From positions 1-34,078 of the forward strand of contig SLJL01000068.1 of assembly GCA_007135105.1 (NCBI GenBank): 34,078 nucleotides of DNA, given 5' to 3'. The position numbers and the translations under genes were made by a program. Under the pieces are notes generated by a model. It was given only the letters and a program-made list of their open reading frames with translations, was not told the DNA's origin and did no database searches. Positions 32,700 through 34,078 of the stretch are shown one piece after another. Position 1 is the first letter of the stretch; each line of letters opens with the position of its first letter. The stretch comes from Candidatus Izemoplasma sp. Its GTDB lineage: Bacteria > Bacillota_I > Bacilli_A > Izemoplasmatales > Izemoplasmataceae.

Positions 32700-34078
32700 T
32701 TAAAGCATCGAATCAAAGAAATATGTGAAAAAACCGATGATGCGTAGCTGGATAGCCTTTGTGCGTGAGATTTCCACCATATCGACCGTACTGTCCGGTT
32801 GATAGGAACCGTCCGGATTCACGACCAGGCTCTGATCGATATAGGCATCCATCAGAGCTTGGAATTCGGTGGTGAATGTCTCTGAGCTGATGACCATGAC
32901 GCTCTCAGTCGAGAGGGTCGCGCTTCTTGGGTCCATGTTGAGCGTCCCGATTACACTGATTTCATCGCCGAAAATCATGGCTTTGCCGTGCAGCGAATGT
33001 TCGCCTTGATATTCATGGACGGTGGCTACAGCAGCCAGATCGTTGCGATACCGCATATAGCCGCTCATGGCAAACGGGTTGGGGCTTACAGCCGGAGAGT
33101 TTGTCAGGAAGGTTATGGTTTCGGCTGCTTCTGCGTCCGGTAATACCGATAGCATCAGCGGCGAAAAAATGACATAGGGCGAAAGCACGAACCACGCATC
33201 GTATCCCAAGGCGATTTCCGTGAGCGTTCGCAGAATCACGGGTTCTTTGTGCATCCGGTTCACCGGCCCGTGGATAAAGGCGGCGCGATCCACTTCTATC
33301 GCTGTGTTTATGAGTGTGTTCAATGTATCATCTGGGTAGACCGTGTCCTTGTAGGCCTTAAAGACATCCCGCATTCTTGTTTGTTCCTCAAGGATCCGGT
33401 CCGTCTCGTGTTGGACATGTAGTTTCGTATATGGTTGGCTGAACAACGCATTATAATAATCGCTCATTGCCGTGATGGTGCTGTGGGGTCCATCACCGAA
33501 AACCAGAACATCGAGATCATGCGTGAATGCCCAGTCGGATTCGGGCATCTCGAAATAACGGTCTCCGATGTTTCTCCCACCGATGATGCCGTAGCGTTCA
33601 TCCACGACGATGAACTTGTCGTGGAGTCGGTTTTGAATGGTATAGGGCAATACCGGATTATAGGGTTCATAGAATTTGAAGGTGATGTTTTCATGTGAAG
33701 CGAACGCATCATAAGGCAGGTTCGTATCGCGGGTCTGATAATAGAACATGTCATCAAGGAGCAGGTTGATGTGAACGCCCCGGTCGGCCGCTTCCAGCAA
33801 TGATCCGAAAAATATGTCTCGGGCGGTACCGCCATGAATGGTGTAATAGGAAATGTCTATCGATTCTTCAGCGGCTTCGATAATGGCCAGTCGTGCATCC
33901 AAGGCCATATCGCCCTGATCCAAAATATAGGCGTAGGTCGGCTCGGAGGTTGGTTCCAGTAACGTCTCGACGTCATAGGTGATATCTGATGGGACGATCA
34001 AAGGCAGATTGAACACCAAAAAACCGAATACAAAAGTGTATCCGATAAAGAAATATAAAGAAACAATCACAATTTGAA
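32700..34078 (-). CDS. Phospholipase D-family protein (cardiolipin-synthase-like), 5' end possibly outside the window
   Basis: Two HKD-type motifs mark the PLD superfamily: LHDKFIVVD in the first half and LHGKAMIFGD in the second, followed by GTLNMDPRS. The N-terminus has one membrane helix and the C-terminus a shorter hydrophobic segment, so the catalytic part is membrane-tethered. In the second motif the position of the usual Asp is Gly. A GTG at 34070 gives 456 residues, but the frame stays open to the window edge, so the true start may be upstream. Cardiolipin synthesis from phosphatidylglycerol is the best guess; other PLD-type phosphodiesterases are possible. It leads the unit with mutY and radC. 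Confidence 0.85.
   Translation of the reverse strand, partial: QIVIVSLYFFIGYTFVFGFLVFNLPLIVPSDITYDVETLLEPTSEPTYAYILDQGDMALDARLAIIEAAEESIDISYYTIHGGTARDIFFGSLLEAADRGVHINLLLDDMFYYQTRDTNLPYDAFASHENITFKFYEPYNPVLPYTIQNRLHDKFIVVDERYGIIGGRNIGDRYFEMPESDWAFTHDLDVLVFGDGPHSTITAMSDYYNALFSQPYTKLHVQHETDRILEEQTRMRDVFKAYKDTVYPDDTLNTLINTAIEVDRAAFIHGPVNRMHKEPVILRTLTEIALGYDAWFVLSPYVIFSPLMLSVLPDAEAAETITFLTNSPAVSPNPFAMSGYMRYRNDLAAVATVHEYQGEHSLHGKAMIFGDEISVIGTLNMDPRSATLSTESVMVISSETFTTEFQALMDAYIDQSLVVNPDGSYQPDSTVDMVEISRTKAIQLRIIGFFTYFFDSML

Overview
The window looks like a chromosomal segment of a Gram-positive-type bacterium of the low-GC branch (Bacillota / Mycoplasmatota). Its base composition is mid-range by eye (not computed). 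Several signs point there: a CIRCE-like operator on groESL, a GlpP antitermination protein with leader terminators, an FMN (RFN) riboswitch on a ribD-ribE-ribBA-ribH operon, ribosomal protein L27 with an N-terminal extension, and strong AGGAGG-type ribosome binding sites. TGA is used as an ordinary stop (for example in the genes ending at 18953 and 11156), so the Mycoplasma TGA=Trp code is not in use. A deep Mollicutes-related lineage or an anaerobic Firmicute would fit; I cannot place the genus. No rRNA, tRNA, CRISPR array, complete insertion sequence or prophage is visible.

Layout. 1-3155: four closely spaced plus-strand genes of unclear function: a truncated membrane protein, an ankyrin-like protein, a NYN nuclease-fold protein with a C-terminal OST-HTH-like domain, and a two-helix membrane protein. 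3257-5153: groES-groEL on the minus strand behind a strong promoter and a CIRCE-like operator. 5362-5727: a small four-helix membrane protein. 5744-11156: a glycerol-3-phosphate region with glpP, an FAD oxidoreductase carrying a [2Fe-2S] domain, a second FAD/NAD oxidoreductase, a DUF1667 protein and glpK, with two GlpP-type attenuators. 11165-15485: FMN riboswitch and riboflavin operon ending in a translationally coupled HAD phosphatase. 15553-17673: an alpha/beta hydrolase (minus) and a PfoR/EIIC_2-type membrane protein (plus).

17708-18026 has no gene but contains a structured, possibly RNA-coding element. A COG0731-like radical SAM enzyme follows. rarA and a GNAT acetyltransferase lie on the minus strand (18974-21018). 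21028-21716 is a gene-poor, AT-rich stretch with a promoter and a long imperfect inverted repeat in front of an asparaginase gene. From 22721 to 27278 the minus strand reads mgtE-mgtE-ruvA-M3-type peptidase. From 27415 to 30508 it reads rplU-rpmA, then a GNAT/P-loop NTPase fusion and obgE. A 67-residue lysine/proline-rich protein stands alone at 30686. The window ends with a minus-strand group: PLD-family protein, mutY, radC.

How the genes work together. GlpK phosphorylates glycerol, and the three genes before it look like an anaerobic glycerol-3-phosphate dehydrogenase set; GlpP would release the leader terminators when glycerol-3-phosphate is present. The rib genes convert GTP and ribulose-5-phosphate to riboflavin under FMN feedback, and the HAD protein may supply the dephosphorylation step the pathway needs. 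RuvA, RarA, MutY and RadC are genome-maintenance proteins scattered among housekeeping genes. All functional statements rest on reading motifs by eye; no database search was run.
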